From the NCBI GenBank assembly GCA_963799425.1, contig CAWCXA010000007.1, positions 186,001 through 250,000 on the forward strand: 64,000 nucleotides of DNA, read 5' to 3'. This document shows, in pieces, positions 61,091 to 64,000 of this stretch. The notes beneath the pieces were generated by a model. That model searched no databases and was not told the DNA's origin. It worked only from the letters and a program-made list of their open reading frames with translations. How positions within the stretch are numbered: position 1 is the first letter of the stretch; the number at the start of each line of letters is the position of its first letter. A program made the translations under genes and the position numbers. The stretch comes from CAVWSM01 sp963799425 (GTDB lineage Bacteria > Actinomycetota > Actinomycetes > Jiangellales > Jiangellaceae).

Positions 61091-61759
61091 ATGGCCGCGG
61101 ACAGCGAGCTCGGGCCGGTGCCTGCCGGGCAGAAGGGATCGCGCCGGCAGCGCACGGAGGCCCGGCGCACCGAGATCCTCAAGGCGGCGATGGCGACGTT
61201 CGCGACGCGCGGTTACCGCAACGGCTCACTGGGCGAGATCGCTGAGCAGGTCGGCATCACGCACGCGGGCGTGCTGCACTACTTCGGCTCCAAGGAGTCA
61301 CTGCTCATCGACGTGCTCAAGTACCGCGACGAGGCCGACCTCGAGCACCTGGAAGGCCACCGCCGGCCGGAGGGCTTCGCCTTCCTGGAGCACCTCGTCA
61401 ACACCGTGACCGCCAACATCGACCGGCCCGGCATCGTGCAGGCCTACGCCGTGCTGTCCGCCGAATCGGTCACCGAGGATCACCCCGCGCAGGACTGGTT
61501 CCGATTCCGGTTCGAGGTGCTACGCGGGATCATCGCCCGCGCGCTGGCTGCGTCCTGCCCGCCGGAATCCGTGCCGGCTGCAGCCGAGCTCGACATCGCG
61601 GCGTCGTCGCTGATCGCCTTGATGGACGGCCTGCAGGTCCAGTGGTTGCTCGATCGTGACGTCGTCGACATGCCGCGGGCGCTGGCCCTGGTGACCGATG
61701 CACTGCTGGCGCGCTGGGGGTCGGAGCGCCGCACCGCCCCGGAAACCCCGCCCGGCTAG
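61091..61759 (+). CDS. TetR/AcrR family regulator
   Basis: 222 residues. The N-terminal HTH is RRTEILKAAMATFATRGYRNGSLGEIAEQVGITHAGVLHYFGSKESLL. The C-terminal ligand domain (VNTVTANIDRPGIVQAYAVLSAESVTEDHPAQDWFRFRFE) is of the type found in sugar-utilisation TetRs. AGGAAGGG lies upstream of the ATG at 61091. Divergent from the GH3 gene with two matching operators between, so it probably represses both itself and the GH3-transporter operon until a glycoside ligand binds. Confidence 0.93.
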   Translation: MAADSELGPVPAGQKGSRRQRTEARRTEILKAAMATFATRGYRNGSLGEIAEQVGITHAGVLHYFGSKESLLIDVLKYRDEADLEHLEGHRRPEGFAFLEHLVNTVTANIDRPGIVQAYAVLSAESVTEDHPAQDWFRFRFEVLRGIIARALAASCPPESVPAAAELDIAASSLIALMDGLQVQWLLDRDVVDMPRALALVTDALLARWGSERRTAPETPPG

Positions 61760-61768
61760 CCTCGTCAC

Positions 61769-63022
61769 ATGACCTACCCGCATGGGGTGTACAGCGAGGT
61801 TGCCCCGCTGCGGACTGTGCTTCTGCATCGCCCGGGCCCCGAGCTGAAGCGGCTCACACCGCGCAACAACGACAAGCTGCTCTTCGACGGGATCCCGTGG
61901 GTCGGGCGAGCTCAGGAGGAGCATGACGCGTTCGCCGACGCGCTACGTGAGCGTGACGTTGAGGTGCTCTACCTGACCGAGCTGCTCGTGCAGACGCTGG
62001 CCTTCGAAGCGGCCCGGCTCGCATGCATCGAATCGGTGCTGGCCGACCGACGACTCGGTGACACCCTGCGGTCCCAGGTGCGAAGCCATCTGAACGGCTT
62101 GCACCCTGACGACCTCGCTGCAGTGCTGGTCGCCGGCCTTGCGCACGAAGAGCTCCGCAGCGGGAGCGGTCTCACGTACACACTGATGGACTCGCACGAC
62201 TTCGTGGTCGACCCACTGCCCAACCTGCTGTTCACCCGCGACTCCTCCGCATGGGTGGGACATCACGTGGCGGTGACGAGTCTCGCAATGCCGGCCCGCG
62301 TGCGCGAAACCGCCCTCACCAAGGCGATCTACAGCCACCATCCGCGGTTTGCGGGCACGCCGCACGTCTACGACCCGGACCTCGAGCCGCTCGAAGGTGG
62401 CGACGTGCTCCTGCTTGCTCCGGGAGTCGTTGCAGTAGGCACCGGAGAACGCACGACGCCAGCAGGCGTTGAGCGGCTCGCTCGCCGAGCCTTTGCCGCC
62501 GGCCTCGCGCACACGGTGCTCGCAGTCCCGATCGCCCAGGAACGCGCGACCATGCACCTCGACACGGTGTGCACGATGGTCGACGTCGATGCCGTCGTGA
62601 TGTACCCCAACGTCGCCGACCGGCTGGTGGCGATCGCGGTCACCCCCGAGTCACCCGACGACGTCTCCGCGCCTTTGTCGGTAGCAGCGCCCGAGCCGTT
62701 CCTCGTCGCGGCGGCCAAGGCCATGGGCCTCGACACCCTGCGCATCATCGACACCGGCCTCGATCCCGTCACCGCCGAGCGCGAGCAGTGGGACGACGGC
62801 AACAACACACTCGCCTTGGCGCCCCGGCTTGCCGTTGCCTACGAGCGCAACACAGAGACCAACGCGCAACTGGAGCGGGCCGGCATCGAAGTGATCGGCA
62901 TCAGCGGGTCGGAGCTCGGGTCTGGCCGGGGCGGGCCGCGCTGCATGTCGTGCCCGATCGCACGAGACGGGGTTGACCCGGAAAGTCTCAGCGCAGGGTT
63001 GGAGAACCCCGAACGCTCCTGA
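61769..63022 (+). CDS. arcA: Arginine deiminase
   Basis: 417 residues, hydrolysing arginine to citrulline and ammonia. Guanidino-modifying motifs: FTRDSSAWVG, the catalytic MHLDTVCTMVD with His and Asp, EREQWDDGNNTLALAPR, and the nucleophile Cys392 in GGPRCMSCP. Length matches ADI. It starts 9 bp after tetR, hence possibly co-transcribed with it. No arcB, arcC or arcD is within view, so the rest of the pathway must lie elsewhere or be absent. Confidence 0.96.
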   Translation: MTYPHGVYSEVAPLRTVLLHRPGPELKRLTPRNNDKLLFDGIPWVGRAQEEHDAFADALRERDVEVLYLTELLVQTLAFEAARLACIESVLADRRLGDTLRSQVRSHLNGLHPDDLAAVLVAGLAHEELRSGSGLTYTLMDSHDFVVDPLPNLLFTRDSSAWVGHHVAVTSLAMPARVRETALTKAIYSHHPRFAGTPHVYDPDLEPLEGGDVLLLAPGVVAVGTGERTTPAGVERLARRAFAAGLAHTVLAVPIAQERATMHLDTVCTMVDVDAVVMYPNVADRLVAIAVTPESPDDVSAPLSVAAPEPFLVAAAKAMGLDTLRIIDTGLDPVTAEREQWDDGNNTLALAPRLAVAYERNTETNAQLERAGIEVIGISGSELGSGRGGPRCMSCPIARDGVDPESLSAGLENPERS

Positions 63023-63046
63023 CGGGGGAAACAGCAGCGTTCGGGG
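63007..63046 (+). terminator. Hairpin overlapping the arcA stop codon
   Basis: CCCCGAACGCT / AGCGTTCGGGG, a perfect 11-bp stem with an 18-nt loop that contains the arcA stop codon. Confidence 0.65.
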
Positions 63047-63112
63047 TCGTAAGAGCGACGCTAACCCAGAAATCTCCGTTTAGGAAGTTGCTGGGCAAAG
63101 TAACTCGGCGTT

Positions 63113-64000
63113 TTACCTGATTGTTACTTGCCGGTTCGTCAGCCCGGCGCGAGCGCCGCGCTCGGCGGCGGTGAGCGGCGCGGCATCGCCCAGAGCCGCC
63201 TCGAGCCGGGTCGCAAACTCACCTGCCGGGCCGGCGACCTCCCCGGCCCGGGTGCCTCGGACCAGGTCCCAGACCGGGATCAGCAGGCCGAGAGCTCGGA
63301 ACGTGCCGAGCAGCCGGGTGCCCGGCCCGAGCCCCGACTCACCACGCACGTGCAGCCGGGCCAGCGCGTCGAGCAGTGGCTCCTCGTCGTGCGGCAGCAC
63401 CCAACGGACCTGGTCACGGTCGACGAGCTGGCACCAGTAGGCGCCGTCGACGCCAGCGATCCGCGCCGCCGGCAGCAGGGCGGAGTTGGCCTGCTCGAGC
63501 GATGCCTCGACGACCGGGTCGGAGTCCGCGCCATCCTCACGCCAGAAGTCGAACGACTCGTGGACGGTGACCTCGAACGGCGCGACCGGGTCAAGCAGAT
63601 CCTGCAGCCGTGGCGCGTCGGCCGGTGCCGGCCCAGCGTCGATCTCGGCCCCCGGGTCGGCCGCGAGCGCCCTGCTCAGGGCGTGCCCGAGGTCGTGGCT
63701 AAGGTCCCCGGAGCCTGCGGCAAGCGTCTGCAGGCCGAGCCATACCTCCCCGTCGGACCGCACGAGCGCCGCGGAGGCCAGCGGCAGCAACGACACGGCG
63801 CGAACGGCTCGATCAGCATCCTGCGACAGCCGTACGGGAGCGGAGGCGCAGGCCACGATCTCGCGCAACGCCACCCAGTCGGGCTCGCCAGGCAGACCGA
63901 CGAACGGGCGGGCATTGATGGCGGTCGAAGCCACCGCCGCGCGGTGGGCGGACTTGCCGTGGCAGTTCCGGTACTTCTTGCCGGAACCGCACGGGCACAG
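63113..64000 (-). CDS. DUF5926 protein with N-terminal SEC-C zinc motif (5' end outside window)
   Basis: At least 295 residues, truncated by the window edge. In frame before the apparent GTG at 63934 the sequence reads CPCGSGKKYRNCHGK (about 63952-63997), the SEC-C zinc motif. The true start therefore lies beyond 64000. The body (ARPFVGLPGEPDWVALREIVACASAPVRL, ALVRSDGEVWLGLQTL) matches the actinobacterial DUF5926 family. SEC-C motifs bind zinc and often protein or RNA partners. Function unknown. The C-terminus ends at 63113 with VTIR. Confidence 0.88.
   Translation of the reverse strand: MCPCGSGKKYRNCHGKSAHRAAVASTAINARPFVGLPGEPDWVALREIVACASAPVRLSQDADRAVRAVSLLPLASAALVRSDGEVWLGLQTLAAGSGDLSHDLGHALSRALAADPGAEIDAGPAPADAPRLQDLLDPVAPFEVTVHESFDFWREDGADSDPVVEASLEQANSALLPAARIAGVDGAYWCQLVDRDQVRWVLPHDEEPLLDALARLHVRGESGLGPGTRLLGTFRALGLLIPVWDLVRGTRAGEVAGPAGEFATRLEAALGDAAPLTAAERGARAGLTNRQVTIR

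Noticed and set aside
1..64000. CRISPR arrays, insertion sequences, integrases, rRNA genes, biosynthetic megasynthases
   Set aside because: Looked for on both strands. No regularly spaced repeats, no transposase or recombinase motifs, no rRNA and no PKS/NRPS signatures were seen.

Overview
The window is chromosomal DNA from a high-GC actinobacterium. This is supported by dense high-GC coding on both strands with frequent GTG starts and 1-11 bp gene overlaps. It is also supported by lineage markers: a bacterial proteasome activator (Bpa), a GTP-type PEP carboxykinase, an LCP cell-wall ligase, a DUF5926/SEC-C protein, DUF998 proteins, a LAL-type LuxR regulator and a CD225/dispanin-like protein. 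I cannot fix the order or genus from sequence alone. I see no integrase, transposase, CRISPR array, rRNA or replication origin. Three tRNAs are present, all on the minus strand: Arg-ACG, Ser-GCU and Ser-UGA.

Layout, 0-14.2 kb: a chromate transporter; a non-coding zone with two diverged copies of one ~340 bp unit; a divergent DUF305 lipoprotein / LVIVD-repeat secreted protein pair; a VOC protein; an ECF sigma factor with a SnoaL-like tail; tRNA-Arg; a frameshifted Kef-type antiporter; PEP carboxykinase. These are followed by a minus-strand group of S9 peptidase, purine nucleoside phosphorylase and an NCS1-type permease, the last two probably forming a purine salvage unit.

14.2-24.2 kb: three very small genes, two of them Cys-rich; a cation diffusion facilitator; a tandem DUF998 pair; a PAP2-kinase fusion whose PAP2 part lacks its catalytic histidines; a decayed GNAT/RidA zone; an HxlR regulator divergent from a flavin monooxygenase-cupin operon; tRNA-Ser.

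24.2-38.4 kb: phosphoribosyltransferase, LCP ligase, a small membrane protein, GNAT, a PEBP protein, CsoR with an intact operator, a YbaK deacylase, a uridine-kinase-like protein, tRNA-Ser, a ROK/polyphosphate-glucokinase-like kinase, a nitrilase-family hydrolase, a quinone oxidoreductase, a PadR-controlled ABC exporter operon, and Bpa.

38.4-50.3 kb: a LAL regulator, small hypotheticals, a CD225-like protein, the serS-HAD-HAD operon, the DUF4446-pheA pair, and a GDT1-like exporter overlapping a phosphatase-like membrane protein.

50.2-64 kb: a long minus-strand series of GH3 glycosidase, solute-binding lipoprotein, Opp/Dpp-type ABC transporter (two ATPases, two permeases), a GT2 glycosyltransferase and a GT-C glycosyltransferase (frameshifted). 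A divergent TetR regulator faces it across two identical-half-site operators (ACTTAC-N6-GTAAGT). I infer a TetR-controlled glycoside uptake and hydrolysis locus. A solitary arginine deiminase and the start-truncated DUF5926/SEC-C gene close the window.

The most unusual observations are: a perfect palindrome (CGTTCCCGCGGGAACG) found twice in non-coding DNA 4 kb apart; the twin non-coding units with DnaA-box-like words; the PAP2-pseudophosphatase/kinase fusion; a 15-bp tandem repeat before an ABC ATPase that creates repeated ATG-TCA-TAG mini-ORFs; the paired TetR operators; and three convergent gene pairs whose stop codons share one CTAG tetranucleotide.
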